Assembly: GCF_027484545.1 (NCBI RefSeq)
Contig: NZ_JAIXST010000003.1
Span: forward strand, 1 to 35,579
Length of the DNA: 35,579 bases
From: Runella sp.
Lineage (GTDB): Bacteria; Bacteroidota; Bacteroidia; Cytophagales; Spirosomataceae
Direction: 5' to 3'
Of the stretch, positions 8,888-17,471 are shown piece after piece (within the stretch, counting starts at the first letter, position 1; each line of letters begins with the position of its first letter). The position numbers and the translations under genes are program-made. The notes under the pieces are model-generated. The model had not been told where the DNA came from and made no database searches. It saw only the letters and a program-made list of their open reading frames with translations.

Positions 8888-9079
8888 TTATTTAGAGGTT
8901 TTGAGTTGTTGTAGAATTTCTAAAAACTCTTTGTCACTCATTTGTATCCCTTTTTTTGAAAGGATTTTAACGGGTTTCACTCCTTTTGTTTCGGCATAGG
9001 CTTCCACTCCTCCCGCATTGAGTATCTCATCAGGAGAAATAGTTTTTATACGTCTGGGTTTACTTGCTTTCTGTACCAT
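8888..9079 (-). CDS. Small putative antitoxin upstream of PIN toxin
   Basis: The 63-residue, Lys-rich protein (MVQKASKPRRIKTISPDEIL...) has a basic N-terminus and a helical C-terminus (SDKEFLEILQQLKTSK). It ends 14 bases before the start of the PIN-domain gene, the arrangement of a type II VapBC-like pair in which the antitoxin comes first, binds its own promoter and wraps around the toxin. It does not fall into an antitoxin class that I recognise by motif. A good Bacteroidota promoter lies just upstream, so the module can be transcribed on its own. The antitoxin frame is intact although the toxin is broken. Confidence 0.65.
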   Translation of the reverse strand: MVQKASKPRRIKTISPDEILNAGGVEAYAETKGVKPVKILSKKGIQMSDKEFLEILQQLKTSK

Positions 9080-9099
9080 CTTGTTGTGAACATTTAAGT

Positions 9100-9130
9100 C
9101 AAAATTACGTACTTATTTGCCTATATTCAA
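9100..9130 (-). promoter_or_regulatory. Promoter of the toxin-antitoxin module
   Basis: On the minus strand, TTG (9130-9128) is followed after exactly 20 bases by TAATTTTG (9107-9100), matching the Bacteroidota consensus TTG, 19-21 bases, TAnnTTTG. The antitoxin ATG lies 20 bases further on. The -33 element sits inside the end of the upstream FG-GAP gene. Confidence 0.6.
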
Positions 9131-12100
9131 TTCAAACACTTGTGCTTTGTCTTTGTTTTTGGCCAAAATGATTAATTCTTTTCGGTTGGAAGTTCGAGCT
9201 TTGCGCATCCTGCGCACTTGCCCTGTAACGGAAAAGCCCGATTGAGCCGGTTTGACGGCAACAAATTGAGGTTCACCGTTTGAGCCTTTCCCGGTTCCTT
9301 TTAATATCAGGCCGTCGTTGGCGTCGTAACGACCGAGTTCAGGTAATACATCAAAAAAGTTGCCGGTTAGCAGAATGTCAAGTTTGCCGTCGTGGTCATA
9401 ATCTGTCGTTGTAATTCCAAAAATAGGGGCTAATTGAGCTTCCCAAGGCAAGGCACGTAATTCAAAATTGCCTTTGCCGGTATTGATAAGCAACGAGCTG
9501 TTGGGTTGTGAAGCAGTTCTTTTCTGAACACCTGATAGTTGCTCGTTCGTAAAAACGGCCTCTATGGATTGCCCGGCATAGTCAGCGTGTTTCACAAACC
9601 GTTTTTTAATAACCGGTAAAACTTTCTGTAAATCAGGTTTTAAAACCATGGGATAGGCTTTGCCGTCAGGATTATAGCAAACGATGATTTGTTCGACACT
9701 TCCGTTATGGTCAAAGTCATTCACGTAAAGCTGAGCGGGCTCTTTCTCCGAGCATTGCAACTTAGTATTGCGACCCAAATTTCCTATTACGAAATCCATG
9801 TCTCCATCGCCGTCAATATCAGCGGGTTCGAGCACATTCCACCACCCATTTGAATTGGGAATTGTGCGGTTGAGGGATTGCGGAAATTTGCCTTTTTGGT
9901 TTTGTAAAATCATAATCGGCATCCAATCACCTACGGCTATTAATTCCGGATAGCTGTCTTTGTCTAAATCCACCCAACGGGCATCCGTTACCATTCCTAA
10001 TTGATTGTTGGTCATGACTTGCTTAGTGACGTCGCTGAAATGTCCGGCCCCATCGTTTTGAAGCAAATAGCTTTGCGGATTGTAGCCATATTGTCCCGAA
10101 ATCATTCGGGTGCCTACAAATAAATCTTGGTCGCCATCACGGTCATAATCAGCCGCAGTGACGCACGAGCCGTTTGCTCTTATATTCGGTAAACCGGTGG
10201 AAACTGTAAAATTCCCTTTACCATCGTTTAAATAAAGCGCATCGGCCAATACTTCATCGTCAGACAGGAATTCATTCCCCCCCGTTACGACGTACAAATC
10301 AACATCTTTATCGCCATCAGCGTCAAAGAATAAGGCTGCAGTTTCGTCGGCAACAGCTGGGTTTGCAAACGAGGGTTGATTGGCTTTGGAAAAAGTACCA
10401 GTGGTATTTTGAATAAAAAGCGCGCTTGGTTTTCCTGCTCCGCCTCCAATGTAAGCATCATCCAAGCCGTCATTGTTAATATCCCCTACCGCCAGAGCCG
10501 GTCCTTGAGTCGAATACATTTGTTTGAGCAATCCATCTCGGTTATAATCTACAAAGTCGTTTTCCTGATGTAAGAACTCCAATCCCGAAGGGCCGGTTAT
10601 ATCTCTAAAAGGCGCAACTGTTGCTTTTGGAATAGGTATTTTCCAGAGCTCTTTGGCCGCTTTGTAGTCAAGGGTGATTTCGGTATCAACCTTGACGGTT
10701 TTCAGAGTTTGCTTTTTGTCATCGGGCCAAATGACTGTTAAGGAGTCAATTTGTGAAGTTTGCCCAAATCCAAATACCAAATTCAAATCGCTTGAAGATT
10801 GAAACCCTCGATTGGGCATTTGCTGCAAATACTGAGTTTGGCCTTTTTGGTGTACGTAAACTTTGGCTCCAATTGCGTGTGGATTTGCGCCTACTCCTTT
10901 GAGTTTTACCCGCAGAAAATGAGTTTTTAACTTTTCAACGGATTGATTCCGATAGACACCCAAAGCCGCATTATTGTTGTTAACCACTAAATCCAAATCG
11001 CCGTCATTGTCTAAATCTCCGTAGGCTGCCCCATTTGAAAAACCGGGTTCTCCCAGTCCCCAATTAGCGGCTTTGTCTTCAAATTGAAGATTGCCTTTGT
11101 TACGGAACGCAAAATTAGGAATCGGTGTAGTAGAAATCATTTCTACAAATTTTCGATAATCAAACTGCATTCGCCCTTCAATCATGGCCTGAATATTACC
11201 CTGATCGGACAAAAAAGCGACGTAATCCTGATCTGTTAAATTGCGAACAATGCCATTGGCAATAAATAAGTCCTTTTGGCCGTCGTTGTCCATGTCAAAA
11301 ATCAATGCACCCCAGCTCCAGTCTGTTGCATGAACACCCGCCATCTGCCCCACCTCTTTAAAAACAGGGGTGGTCACCTCCCCCTTGCCTGCCTGTGCAG
11401 TAGAAGAAGTTGTTTTTACTCCCCCATTGGGGCGGCCCGCCGAAGCGGTTGGGACGGTACGCCGCGCGGGGCTTCCCTGATTCAAATGGAGCATATTACG
11501 CATGTATTGATGCCAATAATCCTGCTTTAATTTAAACTCAGTAAGTTCATAGCCTTCAAAGACAGACGTCGTTTTAAGTCGTTTATCATCGCGGGGCAAC
11601 ATATCGGTTACAAAAATATCCAACAGCCCATCGTTGTTAATGTCAGCAATATCGGCCCCCATCGAAGACAGACTAATGTGATTCATACTTTCTTCTAGTG
11701 ATTCTTTGAATGTACCGTCGCGCTGATTGATGTATAAGTAATCGCGCTCGTAGAAATCGTTGGAAATATAAATATCCAGCCAATTATCTTCATTGACATC
11801 GCCAATGGTAATCCCTAATCCAAAGGCAATCAAACTCCCAAAAATTCCCGCTTCTTCACTAACATCGGTGAAGCCCCCCCGCCCCAATGGGGAGCTATTT
11901 TTTACTCCCCCATTGGGGGCGGGGGGGCCATCATTCCGAAACAACTTATGTCCTCCCAGTGCGTCACGGTATTTTCTAAAATTTTGGTATTGAAGTTTAT
12001 CAACGGGAGTAAAACTGTTATTAAGCAAATACATGTCTAAGTCTCCGTCGCGGTCGTAATCAAAAAAAGCGGCATGGGTAGAAAACCCACCGTCTAACAA

Positions 12101-12634
12101 GCCGTATTCAGTAGCTTTATCTATAAATTTAGGAACACCGTCAGGACCAATTCCCTGATTGATAAAAAGCTCATTTCCCCGTCGGTCTCCCTTAATATTT
12201 CCTGCATTGCAAACGTAAATATCCATGAGTCCGTCACCATTCACATCCGCAAAGGTAGCTCCCGTTGACCATGCTTTAGTTCCGCCTACACCGGCCCGAA
12301 TTGTGACATCGTCAAACTGCCAAAGTTCAGTTGTATTTTTGCCTTTGTTAAGATACAGGTGATTTTCTTCAAAGTTGGAAGTTACATAAATGTCAGCCCA
12401 TCCATCATTGTTAACGTCGCCTATAGCTACGCCGCCCCCGTTATAAAAATTACGATAATTGAAAATGTTCAGTTCTTTTTTATCAAGGATTCGATTGGCA
12501 AAATTGATGCCTGTGCGGGAGGCCGAAAGAGTTTCAAATAAATTGTCATCGGCAGCACGGTCACAACTGGTTAAAAGGAAGAATGGGGTAAATAATACAA
12601 GAAGAATGGATTTAGATTTTAAGTTCTTCATCAT
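9113..12634 (-). CDS. FG-GAP/VCBS repeat lipoprotein with ASPIC/UnbV domain (paralogue 2)
   Basis: The 1,173-residue lipoprotein (lipobox LTSC) has the same plan as paralogue 1: an N-terminal block of FG-GAP loops (DVNNDGWAD, DYDRDGDLD, DMDNDGQKD), an ASPIC/UnbV domain at about 570-650 (AIGAKVYVHQK, VFGFGQTSQIDSLTVIWP) and a second FG-GAP block. Compared with paralogue 1 it has two extra low-complexity segments, residues about 237-254 (PPAPNGGVKNSSPLGRGG) and about 388-423 (contains RPNGGVKTTSS). Both come from GC-rich repeat DNA and both fall at the turn just before the Phe of an FG-GAP unit. The gene follows susD after a terminator and has its own probable promoter. The likely role is binding at the cell surface beside SusC/SusD; the ligand is unknown. 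Confidence 0.88.
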   Translation of the reverse strand: MMKNLKSKSILLVLFTPFFLLTSCDRAADDNLFETLSASRTGINFANRILDKKELNIFNYRNFYNGGGVAIGDVNNDGWADIYVTSNFEENHLYLNKGKNTTELWQFDDVTIRAGVGGTKAWSTGATFADVNGDGLMDIYVCNAGNIKGDRRGNELFINQGIGPDGVPKFIDKATEYGLLDGGFSTHAAFFDYDRDGDLDMYLLNNSFTPVDKLQYQNFRKYRDALGGHKLFRNDGPPAPNGGVKNSSPLGRGGFTDVSEEAGIFGSLIAFGLGITIGDVNEDNWLDIYISNDFYERDYLYINQRDGTFKESLEESMNHISLSSMGADIADINNDGLLDIFVTDMLPRDDKRLKTTSVFEGYELTEFKLKQDYWHQYMRNMLHLNQGSPARRTVPTASAGRPNGGVKTTSSTAQAGKGEVTTPVFKEVGQMAGVHATDWSWGALIFDMDNDGQKDLFIANGIVRNLTDQDYVAFLSDQGNIQAMIEGRMQFDYRKFVEMISTTPIPNFAFRNKGNLQFEDKAANWGLGEPGFSNGAAYGDLDNDGDLDLVVNNNNAALGVYRNQSVEKLKTHFLRVKLKGVGANPHAIGAKVYVHQKGQTQYLQQMPNRGFQSSSDLNLVFGFGQTSQIDSLTVIWPDDKKQTLKTVKVDTEITLDYKAAKELWKIPIPKATVAPFRDITGPSGLEFLHQENDFVDYNRDGLLKQMYSTQGPALAVGDINNDGLDDAYIGGGAGKPSALFIQNTTGTFSKANQPSFANPAVADETAALFFDADGDKDVDLYVVTGGNEFLSDDEVLADALYLNDGKGNFTVSTGLPNIRANGSCVTAADYDRDGDQDLFVGTRMISGQYGYNPQSYLLQNDGAGHFSDVTKQVMTNNQLGMVTDARWVDLDKDSYPELIAVGDWMPIMILQNQKGKFPQSLNRTIPNSNGWWNVLEPADIDGDGDMDFVIGNLGRNTKLQCSEKEPAQLYVNDFDHNGSVEQIIVCYNPDGKAYPMVLKPDLQKVLPVIKKRFVKHADYAGQSIEAVFTNEQLSGVQKRTASQPNSSLLINTGKGNFELRALPWEAQLAPIFGITTTDYDHDGKLDILLTGNFFDVLPELGRYDANDGLILKGTGKGSNGEPQFVAVKPAQSGFSVTGQVRRMRKARTSNRKELIILAKNKDKAQVFELNIGK
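11366..11473 (-). repeat. 108-nt in-frame insert containing GC-rich repeat unit
   Basis: This stretch adds 36 codons (SPARRTVPTASAGRPNGGVK then TTSSTAQAGKGEVTTP) that paralogue 1 lacks at the matching site, where it reads only GGER. It contains a 20-base unit (11413-11432, core CTCCCCCATTGGGG) that is identical to 11899-11918, in the same orientation and reading phase. Its length is exactly twice that of the other insert. The outer parts are GC-rich but do not form one clean palindrome. Confidence 0.65.
11873..11926 (-). repeat. 54-nt palindromic element inserted in frame
   Basis: The 54 nt encode 18 residues (PPAPNGGVKNSSPLGRGG) absent from paralogue 1. The DNA is a near-perfect inverted repeat: 11873-11894 pairs with 11905-11928, differing only by one base in each of two C or G runs, around a 10-base T-rich loop. 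It resembles a REP-like palindromic element that has entered a coding region without breaking the frame. Confidence 0.7.
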
Positions 12635-12672
12635 AGGTTTTTTTATTCTCCGTCAGCAACGTATCTTTTTCA

Positions 12673-12680
12673 CAAAATTA
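12673..12680 (-). promoter_or_regulatory. Probable -7 element upstream of FG-GAP paralogue 2
   Basis: The minus strand reads TAATTTTG, matching TAnnTTTG, 39 bases before the start codon. The nearest TTG upstream is only 16 bases away, shorter than the usual spacing. Because a terminator lies between susD and this site, a separate promoter is plausible. Confidence 0.4.
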
Positions 12681-12770
12681 GCTAAAAATCTAACCGCAAC
12701 CGATTTTGAATGCTCAGGAAATGCCTCATTATCTATTATGGGGAGTAAAAACGGAATACCACTAAGAAAC

Positions 12771-12804
12771 AAAAGCGAGTGAGTTTTTACACCCACTCGC
12801 TTTT
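12771..12804 (-). terminator. Terminator after susD
   Basis: Perfect 11-bp arms (12771-12781 and 12794-12804, AAAAGCGAGTG type) enclose a 12-base loop. On the minus strand the stem runs into TTTTGTTTCTT. It should end most transcripts from susCD. A second, weaker hairpin (12814-12839) with the same 12-base loop lies between it and the susD stop codon. Confidence 0.7.
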
Positions 12805-12848
12805 AGTATTAGGCTTGGTAAGTTTTTACACCTACTAAGTAGTTGCTA

Positions 12849-14339
12849 TTAATAACCTGGGTTTTGCGACAAGCCTGGGTTCGCATCACGACGTTGTTGA
12901 GGAATTGGGAACAACAATGTTTTAGCAGCAGGTTCTTTCATGAACTTAGATGTGAATTTGCCACCGACTTTGTTGAACTCGCCGAAACGAATTAAGTCGT
13001 TACGACGCCATGCTTCCCATGCCAACTCACGACCACGTTCTGCTAAGATGTTGTCAAGTGTCAACTGAGCTGCAGTCCAAGCGGTTACACCGGCACGAGC
13101 ACGTACGATATTGAAATCAGGAAGAGATTCAGTTGCTTTACCTAAACGGAACAAAGCTTCGCCGCGCATCAAATAAACGTCAGCCAAACGGAACATTGCC
13201 CAGTCATTATCTTGGTCAGAAACTGTGTTACCACGCTGAATTTCGTATTTACCCAAACGTACACCAGCCCCCTGAAATTCAGGATCAGCCGAAGTCATTT
13301 CGTCTTTGTCCATCTTTGGATTGAAGTCCAAATCTTTACCGTTATCATCTTTCAACGCTTTTCCATCGGCACCTAACTGAACGCCTGAAATCCACATTTT
13401 TTTACGTAAGTCAGTATCTGAGAACGAATTGTAGAACTCAGCGATTGTACAAAAACCATTCCAAGGCTGACCGCTCAAATTGTACGTGCTTTGGCTTTGG
13501 TAGTGAAGTGTACGATAAGCAATATTCAGACCACCGGCTTGGAAACGATCGAAAGGAATTGCCCAAATGTTTTCACCGGAGCCTTCGTTTTGTACCGCGA
13601 AGTTAGAAAGGAAGTTGGCTTCTAATTTGTATTTACCTGAATTGATAACCACATTAGCGGCATCGATTGCCTTTTGCCACTGTGGAGTGCCGGTATAAAC
13701 GCCTGCGTTCAAATACAGTTTTGCCAATAAAGTTTGGGCTACCAATTTATTGATACGTCCGTAGTAAGAACCGCCTACGTTGTCAGACAGGTTAGGAAGA
13801 GCTTCTGTTAACTCTTTTTCTATAAATGCATAGATTTGAGCACGTGGAGTTGTGGTAACAGTTCCTGAGGTAGTTTCGGTAATCAAAGGTATGTTACCGA
13901 AAAAGTCCATCGCCAAATAGTAATAAAAAGCACGAACGGCTCTTAATTCTGCAATCGCCGCTGTATTACCAGCTACTTGTGGAATCAGGTTATTGATGGT
14001 ATTGATACCGCTTTCGTAAATCCATCCCCACATATCATTGATAGGACCGTGAGTAGTAGTCCAAGTGTGACGATTGTAGTTCAACCAGTTTCCACCATCG
14101 TACCAGTCTTTACCGCGAGTAGGAACCAAACCTACGTCAGTAGTTACTTCGGCGTTGTGTACATTCCAGGCATAATCGCGCAAACCGGAGTATGCAGGAC
14201 CTAATAAAGCTGCCAATTGTTCGGGAGTCTTACCAAAACCATCTTTTGGGATAACTCCATAAACCGACTCATCCAAATTGGTACAAGAGGCTATGGTAAG
14301 CACTCCAGCCAATGCAAGGTAAGAGAATGTTTTTTTCAT
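12849..14339 (-). CDS. SusD/RagB family outer-membrane lipoprotein
   Basis: The 496-residue protein has a lipoprotein signal (MKKTFSYLALAGVLTIASC). SusD-family marks include the early LDESVYG segment, the helical repeat with ELRAVRAFYYYLAMDFFGNIPL (about 130-155), QTLLAKLYLNAGVYTG, the late RLADVYLMRGEALFRLGK, RGRELAWEAWRRNDLIRFG and the final NPGY. SusD proteins are the surface lid of the SusC transporter; they capture the nutrient, often a glycan but also peptides or other ligands. The substrate cannot be read from the sequence. The gene lies 96 bases downstream of susC with a stem-loop between them, and a terminator follows. Confidence 0.95.
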   Translation of the reverse strand: MKKTFSYLALAGVLTIASCTNLDESVYGVIPKDGFGKTPEQLAALLGPAYSGLRDYAWNVHNAEVTTDVGLVPTRGKDWYDGGNWLNYNRHTWTTTHGPINDMWGWIYESGINTINNLIPQVAGNTAAIAELRAVRAFYYYLAMDFFGNIPLITETTSGTVTTTPRAQIYAFIEKELTEALPNLSDNVGGSYYGRINKLVAQTLLAKLYLNAGVYTGTPQWQKAIDAANVVINSGKYKLEANFLSNFAVQNEGSGENIWAIPFDRFQAGGLNIAYRTLHYQSQSTYNLSGQPWNGFCTIAEFYNSFSDTDLRKKMWISGVQLGADGKALKDDNGKDLDFNPKMDKDEMTSADPEFQGAGVRLGKYEIQRGNTVSDQDNDWAMFRLADVYLMRGEALFRLGKATESLPDFNIVRARAGVTAWTAAQLTLDNILAERGRELAWEAWRRNDLIRFGEFNKVGGKFTSKFMKEPAAKTLLFPIPQQRRDANPGLSQNPGY

Positions 14340-14389
14340 TTTGAGTATGTTAAATTTTATTTGCTACAAAACAGTAACAGTATGTTTAT

Positions 14390-14431
14390 ATACGATGTTT
14401 TGAACTTTTAGGATGCGTCTAAACATCGTAT
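14390..14431 (-). promoter_or_regulatory. Intercistronic stem-loop between susC and susD
   Basis: Perfect 11-bp arms (14390-14400 and 14421-14431, ATACGATGTTT type) surround a 20-base loop and begin four bases after the susC stop codon. No T-tract follows on the minus strand, so it is more likely to set the mRNA ratio of susC to susD by stabilising the upstream RNA or causing partial termination than to end the transcript. Confidence 0.5.
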
Positions 14432-14435
14432 TTTT

Positions 14436-17400
14436 TTAGAATGACAAGTTAAATCCAACTTGGAAACCACGGGCTTTAGGGAACTGCTGTTTGGTATAAA
14501 TACCCGCAGTAGCAAAACCTGTATTCATTTCAGGATCAACCCCTTTGAATTTGGTTAGGACAAACAAATTGTTTCCGGAAATATAGACTTGCGCACGGCT
14601 CAATACTCCTTTTGCAGGAATAGTATAGCCTAAACGCATATTAGCCATACGTACAAAACTGCCATCTTCTACGAAGTAGCTGAATGCACCTGTGCGTGTA
14701 TCACGTACGGGTGAAGTCAAAGCTTCACGAATGGTGTTTTCAGCCGGAAGGCGGTTGTTGGGGTTGGAATACATCATACGCTCTGCATTGAAGATTTTAT
14801 TGCCAAACTGACCGTTCAACAGGAAGCTAAAAGAGAATGCTTTGTAGCTAAAGTTATTGGTCAAAGAAGCGGTAACTTTAGGAAGTGGACTTCCCTGGTA
14901 ATCACGGTCAGCATCGTTTTCACTGATTTTACCGTCACCGTCAATATCTTTGAATACAAATTGTCCTTTATCATCCAATTTCTCAACAATACCACCGTAG
15001 AAAGAACCTACGGGTAAGCCAACTTTAATCAATGAGAAGGGTACTGCGGAAGTACCGCGAGTGGCAGCACCTAACCCTGAGAACAGAAAGATTTTATCCG
15101 ATCCTACAAACTCACCTTTGCTGAGTGCAGTTACTTCATTTTTCAATGTTGCACCGGCGAAAGTTACATCATAACGGAAGTCACCTTTGTCAATAATCCC
15201 TGCATTCAAAGACAATTCCAAACCTTGGTTTCGCATTGAACCTACGTTGGCCAAAATAGTTGGGTACAATGGTTTGATGGAAAGTGGGGCAGTGATTTCG
15301 TACAACAAATCTTTTGTATTACGAATGTAGTAATCTAATGAACCGGTAATGCGGTAATTCCACAACGCAAAATCAATACCGGCACCGTAGTTTTCGTTCA
15401 CTTCCCATTTCAAATCAGGATTAGGGTTTTGTGAAGGCTTGTAGGTTGGTAACCAGTTACCATTGTCATAATACTTGTTGCTGGCACCCACCAAAGCCAA
15501 TGAACGGTAAGGAGCAATACCTTCTGAGTTTCCGGTTTGACCGTAGTTTAGGCGGAATTTCAAATTGTTAACCGTTGGATTTCCTTTTAAGAAGGATTCC
15601 TCGGATAATGTCCAACCCACTGACAACGATGGGAAAAGTCCCCATTTATTGTTTTGACCAAATTTAGTTGAACCATCGCGACGAACCGTCAACGTAGCAA
15701 AATACTTATTGTTCAAAGCAGCAGTGGCACGACCAAAGAAGGAGACGAGTTTGTAATTACTATGAAATGAACCTACTGCGTCGTTGGCACGTTGGCCAAG
15801 CGATACACCAGCCCCTGCACCTAAGTTGTTAAACGATAAGCCATCAGAGATAAAATTGTTGTTTACAGCATTAAATCCTTCATAATCAACATCTTGGTAT
15901 GAATACCCCCCTAATGCTCCAAAATTCAATCCACCAAAGGTTTTGTTATAGTTTAAAGTAAACTCTAACAATTTATCTGCACTTGGGCCTGCGTCAACCG
16001 GGCCGGAAGAACGGCTCGCAGTACCTAAACCGGCTTGAGCAGATTTGGGAATGCGGGAAATATAGTAATACCCTTGTTGATTAGAACCTTTCATTGCGCC
16101 ATTCACCCCAAACACTAAGTCTTTGGTAATGCTGTATTTCATATTTACATTACCTAAGTATTCAATTGATTTAGAATAGTTGGTGGTTTGCTCCAAAAGA
16201 GATACCGGGTTGAATGCGCCAAATTCACCTAAACGCTCAAAATAACCTGTTCCTGCTGCAATGCTGCCCGGAGTTTGGAAATTCTTATCAGTAGTATAAA
16301 CAGGATCTGTAGGTAAGTTAGTGATAGAATAAGTGAACGCGTCGTAGTTTACATAATCACGCTTACCATTAATCAATGACAGGCTTGTCGCGATTTTTAA
16401 CTTACCGTTTAAAGCGGTTTGATCCAGGTTAATACGAGCACTTACGCGCTCAAAACCTGATTTCAAAACTAAGCCCTGTTGGTTCAAATAACCGATAGAA
16501 GCACGGTAGCTAAAGTTTTCTGTACCACCTGAGAAAGCAATGTTGTGGCTGGTTACAGGAGCTTTACGCGTAATTTTTTCGAACCAATTCGTATTCGCAC
16601 CCTGATCGTTAACAAGTGTGAAACCGAATTTCTTCACGGCATCACGATACTCAGATCCATTCATGTAATCTGGAGCTTTCGCCACCATGTCCACACCTAC
16701 GTAAGCATTGTAGTCAACAGAAGCCCGACCTGCTTTACCACGTTTGGTAGTAATTAAGATAACCCCGTTAGAGGCACGCGCACCATAGATGGCGGCCGAA
16801 GAAGCATCCCGCAATACATCAAATGAAGCAATGTCATTAGGGTCAATGTTTTGAATGGGTACACCTGGTACACCATCAATAACGTAAAGAGGGTCAGAAC
16901 CCGCTGCCAATGAACCTACCCCGCGCAAACGTACTGTTGGACGTGAGTTAGGGTCAGAGCCCGTTTGGTTGATGGTCAAACCAGCTACTTTACCCTGAAT
17001 GGCAGAAAGAGGGTTGGCAATCACACCAGCGTTAAATTCTTTGTTACTGATGCTGGATACCGTACCCGAGATTTCCTGGCGCTTTTGGGTACCATAACCT
17101 ACCACAACGACTTCATTAAGCACTTGGTTGTCTTCAGCCAAGCTTACATCAACTACACTGCGGCCGCCTACCGCAACTTCTTGCGACTTGTAGCCTACAA
17201 AACTGAAAACGAGAGTAGCATTGTCGGTAACGGCGATTTTGTAGTTGCCGTCTACGTCGGTGTTAGCACCGCGTTGGGTGCCTTTTACGGCGATACTTAC
17301 GCCGGGCATGCCCGTGCCGCTCGCATCTTTTACTTTACCGGTCACCTGTCTGTCTTGGGCCCATACGCCTAAAGACACCACCGATAGCAAAACCGCCAGC

Positions 17401-17471
17401 ACATACTTGCTTGCAACGGCCCAAGGTCGTGTAGTAGATACACGGCCCACTAAGGGGAAACTGTTCATCAT
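14436..17471 (-). CDS. SusC/RagA family TonB-dependent outer-membrane transporter
   Basis: The 1,011-residue protein follows the SusC plan: signal peptide ending VWAQD, a carboxypeptidase-like regulatory domain at about 42-115 (GKVKDASGTGMPGVSIAVKG, VFSFVGYKSQEVAV), a TonB box-like LNEVVVVGYGTQKR, and the plug with RGVGSL, DPLYVIDGVPG, FDVLRDASSAAIYGARASNG and VILITTKRG. A beta-barrel fills the remainder to the terminal VGFNLSF. The family imports ligands captured by its SusD partner, using proton-motive force passed on by TonB-ExbBD. It starts at ATG 17471, directly followed by a second ATG. About 300 bases separate it from the divergent transaldolase gene. Confidence 0.96.
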   Translation of the reverse strand: MMNSFPLVGRVSTTRPWAVASKYVLAVLLSVVSLGVWAQDRQVTGKVKDASGTGMPGVSIAVKGTQRGANTDVDGNYKIAVTDNATLVFSFVGYKSQEVAVGGRSVVDVSLAEDNQVLNEVVVVGYGTQKRQEISGTVSSISNKEFNAGVIANPLSAIQGKVAGLTINQTGSDPNSRPTVRLRGVGSLAAGSDPLYVIDGVPGVPIQNIDPNDIASFDVLRDASSAAIYGARASNGVILITTKRGKAGRASVDYNAYVGVDMVAKAPDYMNGSEYRDAVKKFGFTLVNDQGANTNWFEKITRKAPVTSHNIAFSGGTENFSYRASIGYLNQQGLVLKSGFERVSARINLDQTALNGKLKIATSLSLINGKRDYVNYDAFTYSITNLPTDPVYTTDKNFQTPGSIAAGTGYFERLGEFGAFNPVSLLEQTTNYSKSIEYLGNVNMKYSITKDLVFGVNGAMKGSNQQGYYYISRIPKSAQAGLGTASRSSGPVDAGPSADKLLEFTLNYNKTFGGLNFGALGGYSYQDVDYEGFNAVNNNFISDGLSFNNLGAGAGVSLGQRANDAVGSFHSNYKLVSFFGRATAALNNKYFATLTVRRDGSTKFGQNNKWGLFPSLSVGWTLSEESFLKGNPTVNNLKFRLNYGQTGNSEGIAPYRSLALVGASNKYYDNGNWLPTYKPSQNPNPDLKWEVNENYGAGIDFALWNYRITGSLDYYIRNTKDLLYEITAPLSIKPLYPTILANVGSMRNQGLELSLNAGIIDKGDFRYDVTFAGATLKNEVTALSKGEFVGSDKIFLFSGLGAATRGTSAVPFSLIKVGLPVGSFYGGIVEKLDDKGQFVFKDIDGDGKISENDADRDYQGSPLPKVTASLTNNFSYKAFSFSFLLNGQFGNKIFNAERMMYSNPNNRLPAENTIREALTSPVRDTRTGAFSYFVEDGSFVRMANMRLGYTIPAKGVLSRAQVYISGNNLFVLTKFKGVDPEMNTGFATAGIYTKQQFPKARGFQVGFNLSF

